Origin: an uncultured Lachnospiraceae bacterium | GTDB taxonomy: Bacteria; Bacillota; Clostridia; Lachnospirales; Lachnospiraceae | Assembly: GCA_948688495.1 (NCBI GenBank) | Contig: CAPQSW010000005.1 | Location: 59,513 to 72,425, forward strand | Direction: 5' to 3' | DNA length: 12,913 bases | Shown: in pieces, positions 1 to 7,734 of the stretch | Numbering within the stretch: position 1 is the stretch's first letter | How the letters are laid out: each line of letters starts with the position of its first letter | Made by a program: the position numbers and the translations under genes | Notes under the pieces: model-generated | Databases searched by the model: none | What the model saw: the letters and a program-made list of their open reading frames with translations, nothing else | Told to the model about the DNA's origin: nothing

Positions 1-1656
1 CCCGGAACGCCTTGCGGGCAGAAAATGCTCCTCCGGCATAGACTTCATAACATCAGCAAATGTCTTTAGATAATGGTCTCCTACATCGTGTCCGTAGGTA
101 TCGTTTATGGATTTGAAGTAATCCAAATCAATCATAACTACGGCTGCAGAGCCCAAACGCCTTTTTTGCAGTATTTCTGCCGATAGTTCTTTGAAACAGC
201 CTAATTTATACAATCCGGTTAGAGGGTCATGGGTGTTCTCGTAATGCAGCTTTTTCTTCTGCTGTATATCCTTGGTAACATCGGTCACGACACCCAGATA
301 ACCATCCGAAGATTCTGACAGATAAATGTTTAAATATTTGTTCTCTCCAATCTCATAAATATCTTCTTCTCCTTTCAATGGACTTCTGGTAATAGAAAAA
401 ATATATTTTTCAAACAAGGTGCAGTCCCGGTAAAGCTCTGCCGCCTGATCCTCGGATAATCCCAATAACCCGCGCAAACCTGACGTGACAAATACATGAT
501 TAATGCCCCGCTCATACTCAAACGCCGCCAGCGGAATCCCACTGATGTCTATGATCGCAGAGATACGGTCAGAAAGGTCCACAATACTCTTTACCATTTT
601 ATTGATACCCTCGCTCAACTCCTCAAATTCCCTGTTTCCGCCAACGGCAACTTTCGTTCCCAGATTGCCGTTCGTTATGGCTTCCAAATTCCCAAGTATA
701 TGGTGTATGCCGTTAATCACCTTCTGCTTAACCAGATAATTCAAAAGAAAAATTATGACTATCTCGACAAACAGCAGATAAACAAATGTGATAATCATGT
801 TCTTCCACAATTCTTCCAAAAGAATGCTCTGCGGCAGGGCTGCACATAACAAAACATCCTCATACGGCCTGCTGACCACATACATTGCTTTCCCACTATC
901 ACTTTTTCTGTACGCGCCCTGCACACAGTCCTTTAGCGGTTCCAGCCGATAACAGTCTGCCTGGAAATCCTGAGAAAGCCCCGCGGAATGCCCCAAAACA
1001 TCCCCGGTAGATATATCAAGCACAAAAAATTCTTCTCCAATATCCGTAGGGAATTTGGAAAAAATATAGTCATACGTATTCCGGGACTGCGCTTCCATCT
1101 GCCGGGTAGGGGTAAAGCCTACCTGTACCACTCCCACCTGTGATTTCCTTGCAACCCCTACATATTGCATAATCTTATCCTCCGCGGCATTGGGCTGGGC
1201 TTCCTGAATCAGATACGCATCCTCATCTCCACGCCCCAAAAGATCTAAAAATGGCCGTGTCTGCTTATGGTCAGCCATATCAATGCCAACATATTTAGAG
1301 ACCGAGCCTGAAACAATAATACCATTTTCATCAATGATGTGAAGCTCATCTACGTTCAGCAGGTCGGCAAGGTACTGCATCTGTTCCACGTCCATAGACA
1401 CGTCCTTTTGTCTGTCCAGCACGTACTCAGCCGCCCTCGCCCTTGTCAGGTAGTCTTCATCCAGGCTTTCCTTCAGCAGGTTCAGCTCCATCTGGTTATT
1501 TTCCAGGGTATGTATCATCTGCTCTGTTTTGGCATAAAACGTATCAAACTGCTGTGACTCCAACAGATGTACATTAAACAGAAAATTAATGAAAAGAATG
1601 ACACATATCGCTGACGTTATAATAAATACCGTGTATTTTATAAATGTCTTCTGCAT
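1..1656 (-). CDS. Membrane-anchored diguanylate cyclase (Cache-like sensor, HAMP, PAS-like, GGDEF), 3'-truncated by window edge
   Basis: Reading the minus strand from the ATG at 1656 gives 552 residues open to the window edge. A membrane segment lies at about residues 4-28. An extracytoplasmic region of about 255 residues follows; it looks dCache-like, with a stretch IIDENGIIVSGSVSKYVG near residue 107. A second membrane segment spans about 286-312, then a HAMP linker (about 313-365) and a PAS-like segment (about 375-470). The GGDEF domain starts with HDPLTGLY at residue 476 and contains the metal/substrate motif IDLDYFKSIND (509-519). The last visible residues are R550-S551-G552, exactly where GGDEF begins, so the signature probably starts S-G rather than G-G; the rest is outside. 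The likely role is making cyclic di-GMP from two GTP in response to a ligand outside the membrane. The start is supported by AGAGGAG (1666-1672) with 9-base spacing. Whether an EAL domain follows cannot be seen. The frame and domains are clear; the ligand is unknown. Confidence 0.9.
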   Translation of the reverse strand, partial: MQKTFIKYTVFIITSAICVILFINFLFNVHLLESQQFDTFYAKTEQMIHTLENNQMELNLLKESLDEDYLTRARAAEYVLDRQKDVSMDVEQMQYLADLLNVDELHIIDENGIIVSGSVSKYVGIDMADHKQTRPFLDLLGRGDEDAYLIQEAQPNAAEDKIMQYVGVARKSQVGVVQVGFTPTRQMEAQSRNTYDYIFSKFPTDIGEEFFVLDISTGDVLGHSAGLSQDFQADCYRLEPLKDCVQGAYRKSDSGKAMYVVSRPYEDVLLCAALPQSILLEELWKNMIITFVYLLFVEIVIIFLLNYLVKQKVINGIHHILGNLEAITNGNLGTKVAVGGNREFEELSEGINKMVKSIVDLSDRISAIIDISGIPLAAFEYERGINHVFVTSGLRGLLGLSEDQAAELYRDCTLFEKYIFSITRSPLKGEEDIYEIGENKYLNIYLSESSDGYLGVVTDVTKDIQQKKKLHYENTHDPLTGLYKLGCFKELSAEILQKRRLGSAAVVMIDLDYFKSINDTYGHDVGDHYLKTFADVMKSMPEEHFLPARRSG

Positions 1657-1698
1657 ATATCTTTTCTCCTCTTTCTAGCGCTTTTCATACATATTTTT

Positions 1699-1707
1699 AT
1701 TATAGCA
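1699..1707 (-). promoter_or_regulatory. Extended -10 promoter of the diguanylate cyclase gene
   Basis: The minus strand reads TGCTATAAT here: a perfect TATAAT (1699-1704) with the TGn extension (1705-1707). The -35 position, about 17 bases upstream, has no good TTGACA match, which fits an extended -10 sigma-A promoter. Transcription would begin near 1692 and give a leader of about 35 bases containing the AGAGGAG ribosome binding site. Prediction from sequence only. Confidence 0.55.
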
Positions 1708-1761
1708 CTTCTTTCTGTTCTCATATTTCCCTTTTCTGCGCAAATAATAACTATAATTTCG

Positions 1762-1777
1762 CATATTAGAACATATT
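1762..1777. repeat. Two CATATT direct repeats 10 bp apart in the divergent promoter region
   Basis: CATATT occurs at 1762-1767 and again at 1772-1777, exactly one helical turn apart. They lie upstream of the response-regulator promoter, between the two divergent start points. An 8-bp palindrome GCATATGC (1794-1801) follows and overlaps the TGn of that promoter. The spacing could suit a regulator binding one face of the DNA, but it does not match the known LytTR pattern of two 9-bp sites about 21 bp apart. In AT-rich intergenic DNA this may be chance. Confidence 0.3.
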
Positions 1778-1798
1778 GTAGAAACTTTACCATGCATA

Positions 1799-1807
1799 TG
1801 CTATACT
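1799..1807 (+). promoter_or_regulatory. Extended -10 promoter of the LytTR regulator-kinase operon
   Basis: TGCTATACT matches an extended -10 element: TGC at 1799-1801 and TATACT at 1802-1807. No strong -35 sits 16-18 bases upstream; TTGTAG at 1777-1782 is too far away (about 19-20 bp spacer). Transcription would start near 1814 and leave a leader of about 63 bases. The palindrome GCATATGC overlaps the TGn, a position where a bound protein could control the promoter. Weak -35 elements are usual for activator-dependent promoters, so positive autoregulation by the LytTR protein is possible but unproven. Confidence 0.45.
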
Positions 1808-1876
1808 GTTTCGAGACAAAATTAACAGTAACTATGTCATAACCTGGATAAATTTGTCCGTTACGGAGGAATAAAT

Positions 1877-2614
1877 ATGATGCGGATTGTAGTCTGTGAT
1901 GACAGCATGGAAGACTTGGCAAAAATAGAAAGACTGCTTGCAAAATATAAGAAGTACCATACGGAAATAGTATTTGAAGCAGAGCAGTTTACGGACTCTG
2001 AAAAACTATACGACAGCATTCAAGAAAATAAGCGTTGGGATATTTACATTCTGGACATTATCATGTCTGACAAGACGGGAATAGATATTGGCACTTTGGT
2101 CCGCAGCATGGACAAGAAAAGCATTATTATTTATATTACCTCCTCCAATGACTTTGCACTGGTGGCCTATCATGTACATGCGATCCGGTATCTCCTAAAA
2201 CCGGTTCAGGAGGAATTATTTTTTGAAGCGCTGGATTATGCCTTTTTCCATACCACAGAGGAAAAGAAAGATACATCGTACATGATAAAGACAAAAGAGG
2301 GGCTTACGGCTGTTCCTTATTCAAAAATAGAATACATTGAAAATCGTTCCAGAAAATTAAACGTCTGCCTGACTGACAAAAAGAATGTCCAGAGCATATT
2401 TATCCGAAAATCCTTCGATGAGGAAATCTTGGAACTTGCAGAGAATGAAAATTTTTTGCGGGTTCATAAGTCGTTTCTTGTCAACATGAATTGTATTGAT
2501 AAATTTTCGCAGGAGAATATACTTATGGAAAGCGGCAGGATGATTCCCGTAAGCAAGGCAAGAAGATCGGAAGTCAAGAAATCCTACCTTACATTTATTA
2601 CGGAACATTATTGA
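1877..2614 (+). CDS. LytTR-family response regulator (AgrA/VirR type)
   Basis: This 245-residue protein has a receiver domain (about 1-125) and a C-terminal LytTR DNA-binding domain (about 138-240). Receiver residues are visible: acidic pair D8-D9, phosphoacceptor D60 in YILDIIM, T88 in YITSSND, and K108 in YLLKP. The LytTR part contains IEYIENRSRKLNV, FLRVHKSFLVNM and the C-terminal PVSKARR, all typical of the family. The family binds paired 9-bp sites in promoter DNA after phosphorylation. The start is the first of two tandem ATG codons, 7 bases after GGAGG (1865-1869). The next gene encodes an AgrC-like kinase, so it is almost certainly the cognate partner. Length and residues indicate an intact, functional regulator. 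The target genes are not identifiable here; no repeat in the upstream region clearly matches a LytTR site. Confidence 0.93.
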   Translation: MMRIVVCDDSMEDLAKIERLLAKYKKYHTEIVFEAEQFTDSEKLYDSIQENKRWDIYILDIIMSDKTGIDIGTLVRSMDKKSIIIYITSSNDFALVAYHVHAIRYLLKPVQEELFFEALDYAFFHTTEEKKDTSYMIKTKEGLTAVPYSKIEYIENRSRKLNVCLTDKKNVQSIFIRKSFDEEILELAENENFLRVHKSFLVNMNCIDKFSQENILMESGRMIPVSKARRSEVKKSYLTFITEHY

Positions 2615-2658
2615 TAGGTAACTTCTGCCAGAATGGGCGATTGGAGGCTGAATCTGAA

Positions 2659-3945
2659 ATGTACTATAAAAATATTTCTTACATGATAAGCCATATTTTT
2701 GTAATGCTGTTTATTTACCTGTTTATCGAATCCCGCTATTCACGGCGCAAAGCCGCCGCTATCTGCATTGCCTCCTTTTTTGCGATAACAACGCCAAATA
2801 TCTTAAAGCTGAACATTTTCCCAGACAGCAGATTATGTTATTTTCTGGTGACCGTCTATCAGATAGCCATGACGCAGTTTACCGGCATTTTTATATCGAA
2901 AATGAGGGACAGCAGAGCGTTGTTTGTGGGTCTGAGCGCCTCCAATTATGTGATTGCCGGAAGCATTATGGCGGCTGTCCTGCATATTTATATGGGAAAC
3001 CTGTTCCTTTGTACTGCTGGATGCATCCTTACGCATATCATTATCCTGTACATTTTATATACGAGGATTCATGATATCTGGATTGGCTATCAAAAGGAGG
3101 AAACCATGAACAGTTGGTGGAAACTCTGTCTGATTCCCGTATTTTTCTATTGTGGATTTTCCATCTTTGCGTTCTTTCCCTATACGCTTGACGACCACCC
3201 GGAAAACATTTCCGGCGTGGTGATGTTCATTATTGCCATGTTTATGTCCTATGTCATCATGATGCGGTATGTGTCAGGTGTAGCAACACAGACAAGCCTC
3301 TACTGGCAGAACAGGCTTTTTGAATCCTATATCGAAGGACTGGAAAACCAGTATTATCTGGTGGAACAGTCTGAAAAAAACCTGCGGATACTGCGACACG
3401 ACATCCGCCATTATTCGGGCATGATAGACTCTCTGCTGGATCAGGGTGCATACTCTGAAATCAAAAAAGTCACAGAACACATCAATTGCGTGGCTGATGA
3501 AAACAAGACAACAAAATACTGCGACAATCTGGTTGCCAACACCATGTTCCAAAGCCTGATGGAAAAAGCGCGTTCCCTGGATATAGATATGCAGTGCGAC
3601 ATCATCGTTGCCAAAGAGATTCCCGTTGACAGCTATGCATTTGCCATGGTAGTTGCAAATCTCATAGAAAATGCGATAAATTGTGTGAAAAATCTGAAAA
3701 CACACAGGAATCTCGTGAAGGCAAAGATTCACTGTGCGTCTGATTATCTTTTGATCGACATAAAAAACCAATACGAGGGCGAGATTGTTTTTGATGCACA
3801 GACTGGCTTACCCAAAAGCTGCAAAGGAAAAAACCATGGGCTGGGTATGCAGAGCGTGCAGGCTTTTTCCGATAAAATTGACGGAAACCTCGGATGCTAT
3901 TGCGAGAATCATATATTTCAAATCGTGCTTTTTGCAAAACTATAA
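2659..3945 (+). CDS. AgrC/ComD-like sensor histidine kinase (HPK10, GHKL ATPase)
   Basis: The protein has about 428 residues from the ATG at 2659. The first ~205 residues hold six or seven hydrophobic membrane segments, the usual peptide-sensor layout. A dimerisation/phosphotransfer helix follows, with H247 in LRHDIRHYSGMI, the HPK10 form of the H-box. The ATPase domain carries the N-box NLIENAIN (N334, N338) and the G-box GKNHGLGMQSV (G394, G396). It probably senses an extracellular signal, often a peptide, and phosphorylates the LytTR regulator just upstream. The frame is open back to a TTG at 2611 overlapping the regulator's stop, which would add 16 residues. I prefer ATG 2659 because GGAGG lies at 2643-2647, 11 bases away, and membrane segment 1 begins right after it; translational coupling from TTG 2611 cannot be excluded. 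The gene ends TAA at 3943-3945, overlapping the 3' end of addA. No AgrB, AgrD or propeptide gene is present nearby. Confidence 0.9.
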   Translation: MYYKNISYMISHIFVMLFIYLFIESRYSRRKAAAICIASFFAITTPNILKLNIFPDSRLCYFLVTVYQIAMTQFTGIFISKMRDSRALFVGLSASNYVIAGSIMAAVLHIYMGNLFLCTAGCILTHIIILYILYTRIHDIWIGYQKEETMNSWWKLCLIPVFFYCGFSIFAFFPYTLDDHPENISGVVMFIIAMFMSYVIMMRYVSGVATQTSLYWQNRLFESYIEGLENQYYLVEQSEKNLRILRHDIRHYSGMIDSLLDQGAYSEIKKVTEHINCVADENKTTKYCDNLVANTMFQSLMEKARSLDIDMQCDIIVAKEIPVDSYAFAMVVANLIENAINCVKNLKTHRNLVKAKIHCASDYLLIDIKNQYEGEIVFDAQTGLPKSCKGKNHGLGMQSVQAFSDKIDGNLGCYCENHIFQIVLFAKL

Positions 3946-6900
3946 GATAACGCTCTCTCCCAGGCAAAAAGAATACAGCACCTTCTCTTTTACCCTTTTG
4001 CCAAGCGCCCGCTCCACAGCCTCCTGATAAAGTTCCATCTGCGTCCGGTAACGGTCCGAAAGTTCCTTTCCGTTTTGCACACTGTCCGTCTTATAGTCGA
4101 GCAGCACAATTTCATCTTCCTCCTCAAAGAACACATCAATAATCCCTTGGATTAAGACTATCTCATCACTGTTACTCTCCTCCAACGCCTCTCTTGCAGA
4201 CTTTCCCATTACAAATGGTTTCTCCTTATACAGCTTTTCCCTGCAGGCCGCCCGATGCATCCTTAATCCCAGCGGAGTCTTTATGAATTTTAAAAGGGCG
4301 GGAAGGGATACCAAAGAAGCCATATCTTTTTCAATTTTTCCCTGCTCTATCATATCATGAAACTGTTTTTCCAGGCTGTCCGGCTCCTTGGTGAAATCAT
4401 AACACTCTAAGACCCGGTGCATTGCTGTTCCCCGTTTCGCGCCGATGTTCTCCTTCTGAACCCCCTCCATAAACGCTGGTATATAATGCTCCTCTCCTGC
4501 ATCCTGAAGCGCGAGCTGTTCTCCGTCTTTTGCCTGTCCCTGAGTCATAAGACGCCCCTTATGCATATGCATTTCTTCTTCCAGCAGCTTATCCATGGCA
4601 CGATGCTTTAGCTCAGATACCGACACCTTGGTCTGCATCACGCTCTCCTCCTCATAAGGATAGACATAGCTAAGCCGACTGTCCACCTCCTCGTCCCATG
4701 CCAGGTTGTCTTCCTGAATCCTTGCCAGCAGTTCTACCTTTCCTATCTCCTCTTGTATATCATGCGCCTCGCTAGCCGCCGCAAGGTCCTCCCCCTGCAA
4801 AAGGAGGATGGGATATTTCCCTGGATAGGCTGCCAAAGCCAACAGGACAAACTGTAAAAAGGTGTTGGTGCTTAAGCGCTTGAGGAAAGAAATAAATCCC
4901 TGGTTATCATCTGGGGCAGGCTGCGCTTCCATACGGATTTCTCCATTCAGGTCTTGCACCATAACCCCCATTTTTTTTAGTTTTTCCTCTGCATTTCTCA
5001 TTACCCCGGTAAGCACTAATTTTTCCTTTGCCCGGGTCAGCGCCACATACAAGACGCGCAGCTCCTCTCCTGTATTTTCCATGTTAATCTTCCTTGCCAG
5101 AAATTGCCTGGATAACCCAGGTGTTTTTAACCGCCGGTTTAAGTCCACCACATCCATGCCGATTCCAAGCTGGGGATGCAGCACTACCTGTTCCTTCACA
5201 TCCTGGCTGTTGAACATTTTGCCAAGTCCCGACACAAACACAACCGGAAACTCCAGCCCCTTGCTCTTATGGATGCTCATAATCCGCACCGCATCCTCCG
5301 CCTCATCGCCTTCTGCCATTGGAAAATCCATCTCATATTTCTGTAATTGCTCCATATAACGGATAAAGTGGAATAGACCGCGGAAACTGGTATTCTCATA
5401 AGCAACGGCTTTTTCCACAAGCATCTGAAGATTCGCCCTTTTCACCTCGCCGCCAGGCAGCGCATATACATAGGAACTGTAACCTGTTTCCTCCAAAATC
5501 TCATACAAAAGCTGATGTATGGGCGTATAGGATACTTTCTTTCTGTATGTCTGAATCAGGCGCAAAAATTTCTGCAGCCTCTCTTTTGCTTCTGCTGAGA
5601 GCTCTATCTGTTGTTCACCCCCCGCTTCTTCGTCTGTTTGCGTGATGTCTGTCTCCTTCAAATCCTCCTTGTCTTTCTCCTGCGGCATATAATGCATCAC
5701 TGCCTGATAAAACGCATCTTCCTTAAACTTTATGCGTAAAACTGCCAGTTCTTCTCCGGTCAGCCCGACCATGGGGGAGGACAGCACTGCTGCCATCGGA
5801 ATATCCTGTCTGGGATTATCTAATATCTTTAATAGATTCAAAACCGTCTGCACCTCCGGTGCAGAGAAATATCCGGTTCCAGCAGACGCCCGTGCCGGAA
5901 TCCCCATTTCGTCCAAAGTTTTTAGAAACGTATCCGCCCAGCCAGTTAAGGAACGCAGCAGGATTACGATATCAGAATACCGCATCGGACGCAGACCCTT
6001 TGCATGTTCTCCCTCCGGATTCTCATTTGTCACAAGCTGCCCTTTCATCATCCTGCGGATTCTTTCGCCCACTGCCCTTGCCTCCAGCTCCCGCACCTTT
6101 GTCCCCGTCTCGTCTTCCCCCGGCTGTACGATAACAATCTGCGTATCAAACATTCCATCCTCCCCCTGGGGAAATTCCGCTCCCGGATATAACGCTGCCT
6201 GATCATCGTACGTGATGTTCCCAATATCATGGTTCATAATTTTGTAAAAAATATCATTCACGGTTTCAATCACCTGCGGGCGGCTTCGGAAATTTTTGTG
6301 TAAATCTATCCTCTGCTCGTTACTTTCCGTAGACGTGTATGTCTCGTATTTTTCCATGAAAAGCTCTGGACGCGCCATACGGAAACGGTAGATGCTCTGC
6401 TTGACATCCCCCACCATAAAAACATTATGCCCCCCTTCTGCCTCCATGGAAACAGCACGCAGAATTGTCTCCTGCACATGATTGGAATCCTGGTATTCAT
6501 CAATCATGATTTCCTCAAATTTCTTACGAAGTTCCTCTGCCGTCCTGCTGGGTACATGCGTCTGTTCATCCACCAGGATTTTCAGTGCAAAGTGCTCCTG
6601 GTCATTAAAGTCCAGGATATTTTTCTCACGCTTTTTGTCTGAAAATGCATGGATAAACGAGAGCGTCACCTCTATGAGCATGTCTGCAACCGGACGGTTT
6701 TTCTGAATATCCTTAAGCATCTTTTCGGGGCACTGGAAGAAAAACTGTTCCCTTATTTTCCTGACAGACGCCTTTACCTCATTGCGCATCTTCTGTACCC
6801 GTTCTTTTTTCGCTTTATCCCCGGTAAATTTTTTCCTGGGAAGGTCGGCAAAATGAATGCTTATTATTTGCTCATAATATTCCTGGCTGGTGCGGCATTC

Positions 6901-7686
6901 CTTCATTTGTTCCAGCGCTTCATATTCCTGCTGCAAAATGGGAACATAACTCTGCGGCCCATCCTCCATAAAGCTAAGCTGTATACATTGTTTTATCTGC
7001 CCCGCCCACTGCACGGCGAGATTTCCAAGATACTCCAACAACGCCTCCGTCACTGGAAGATTTTCAAAATCCTCTAATTCTTCCACATGAAACGGTTTCC
7101 TGCATCCATCCAGCCATTCCTCCACCCAGGGATAGCTCATGGCAAACTCATACAGTTTTAAAACCGTATCCTTCAGCGTCTGATCCGTCTTGCCCGTTGC
7201 AATTGTCTCAGACAGCGAAAGAAATTCCGGCCTTGCCTGTTTATAGTACTGCTCTAACACCTTATCCAACACATCGCTTTTTAAAAGCTTTAACTCCCCT
7301 TCCTCTGCCACACGAAAATCCGGATCCATCTCAATGCGGTGGAAATAATTTCGGATTACATACAGGCAGAAGCTGTGGATCGTTGTAATCTGCGCATTAT
7401 GTAACAACGTCTGCTGTCGCTGCAGGTGTACATTATCTGGCTGCCTTTCCAACGCCTCCCCTAAGGCAAGTCCAATCCTCTCCCGCATTTCTGCGGCTGC
7501 TGCTTTCGTAAAGGTTACAATCAAGAGCCTGTCAATGTCTACCGGATGGCTTTCATCTGTAATTTTTCGAATGATACGCTCTACCAAAACGGCCGTCTTT
7601 CCGCTCCCTGCCGCTGCAGACACCAGCAGGGAGCGGTTATCAAGCGCAATCACCTGGCGCTGCTCGTCTGTCCATTTCCTCTCCAT
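3940..7686 (-). CDS. addA: ATP-dependent helicase/nuclease subunit A (AddA)
   Basis: AddA is the motor and one of two nucleases of the AddAB complex, which resects double-strand breaks to Chi-like sites and prepares 3' tails for RecA. The 1248 residues match the usual AddA length. UvrD-type helicase motifs appear in order: Walker A SAAAGSGKT (23-31), Walker B IDEYQDSN (D396-D400), VGDVKQSIYRFR, MSIHKSKGLEFPVVF, and motif VI VLYVALTRAKEKL. The C-terminal RecB-like nuclease has H1090 (GTAMHRVLE), D1184 (GIIDVFF) and LLDYKTD (D1197, K1199), then QMELYQEAV, so the nuclease looks active. Translation starts at ATG 7686 with a GGGAGAGGA-like site about 9 bases upstream. addB lies 48 bp upstream on the same strand, giving the standard addB-addA order. 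The stop TAG (3940-3942) lies inside the last sense codon of the convergent kinase gene. No frameshift or missing motif seen. Confidence 0.97.
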   Translation of the reverse strand: MERKWTDEQRQVIALDNRSLLVSAAAGSGKTAVLVERIIRKITDESHPVDIDRLLIVTFTKAAAAEMRERIGLALGEALERQPDNVHLQRQQTLLHNAQITTIHSFCLYVIRNYFHRIEMDPDFRVAEEGELKLLKSDVLDKVLEQYYKQARPEFLSLSETIATGKTDQTLKDTVLKLYEFAMSYPWVEEWLDGCRKPFHVEELEDFENLPVTEALLEYLGNLAVQWAGQIKQCIQLSFMEDGPQSYVPILQQEYEALEQMKECRTSQEYYEQIISIHFADLPRKKFTGDKAKKERVQKMRNEVKASVRKIREQFFFQCPEKMLKDIQKNRPVADMLIEVTLSFIHAFSDKKREKNILDFNDQEHFALKILVDEQTHVPSRTAEELRKKFEEIMIDEYQDSNHVQETILRAVSMEAEGGHNVFMVGDVKQSIYRFRMARPELFMEKYETYTSTESNEQRIDLHKNFRSRPQVIETVNDIFYKIMNHDIGNITYDDQAALYPGAEFPQGEDGMFDTQIVIVQPGEDETGTKVRELEARAVGERIRRMMKGQLVTNENPEGEHAKGLRPMRYSDIVILLRSLTGWADTFLKTLDEMGIPARASAGTGYFSAPEVQTVLNLLKILDNPRQDIPMAAVLSSPMVGLTGEELAVLRIKFKEDAFYQAVMHYMPQEKDKEDLKETDITQTDEEAGGEQQIELSAEAKERLQKFLRLIQTYRKKVSYTPIHQLLYEILEETGYSSYVYALPGGEVKRANLQMLVEKAVAYENTSFRGLFHFIRYMEQLQKYEMDFPMAEGDEAEDAVRIMSIHKSKGLEFPVVFVSGLGKMFNSQDVKEQVVLHPQLGIGMDVVDLNRRLKTPGLSRQFLARKINMENTGEELRVLYVALTRAKEKLVLTGVMRNAEEKLKKMGVMVQDLNGEIRMEAQPAPDDNQGFISFLKRLSTNTFLQFVLLALAAYPGKYPILLLQGEDLAAASEAHDIQEEIGKVELLARIQEDNLAWDEEVDSRLSYVYPYEEESVMQTKVSVSELKHRAMDKLLEEEMHMHKGRLMTQGQAKDGEQLALQDAGEEHYIPAFMEGVQKENIGAKRGTAMHRVLECYDFTKEPDSLEKQFHDMIEQGKIEKDMASLVSLPALLKFIKTPLGLRMHRAACREKLYKEKPFVMGKSAREALEESNSDEIVLIQGIIDVFFEEEDEIVLLDYKTDSVQNGKELSDRYRTQMELYQEAVERALGKRVKEKVLYSFCLGESVIL

Positions 7687-7734
7687 CGTTTCGTTCCTCT
7701 CCCATTGTCCGTTGTCTTGTTTCTCTGCATCATT

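Noticed and set aside
1638..1943. Minus-strand 101-residue frame across the divergent promoter region
   Set aside because: It runs through both predicted promoters and into the regulator gene; it has no ribosome site and its composition is not protein-like.
2611..2658. TTG 2611 as start of the kinase, coupled to the regulator stop
   Set aside because: Possible by coupling, but no ribosome site precedes it, while ATG 2659 has GGAGG and directly opens the first membrane segment.
4862..5359. 165-residue plus-strand frame inside addA
   Set aside because: It is the antisense shadow of addA, with low-complexity Ser/Thr-rich composition and no family motif or ribosome site.
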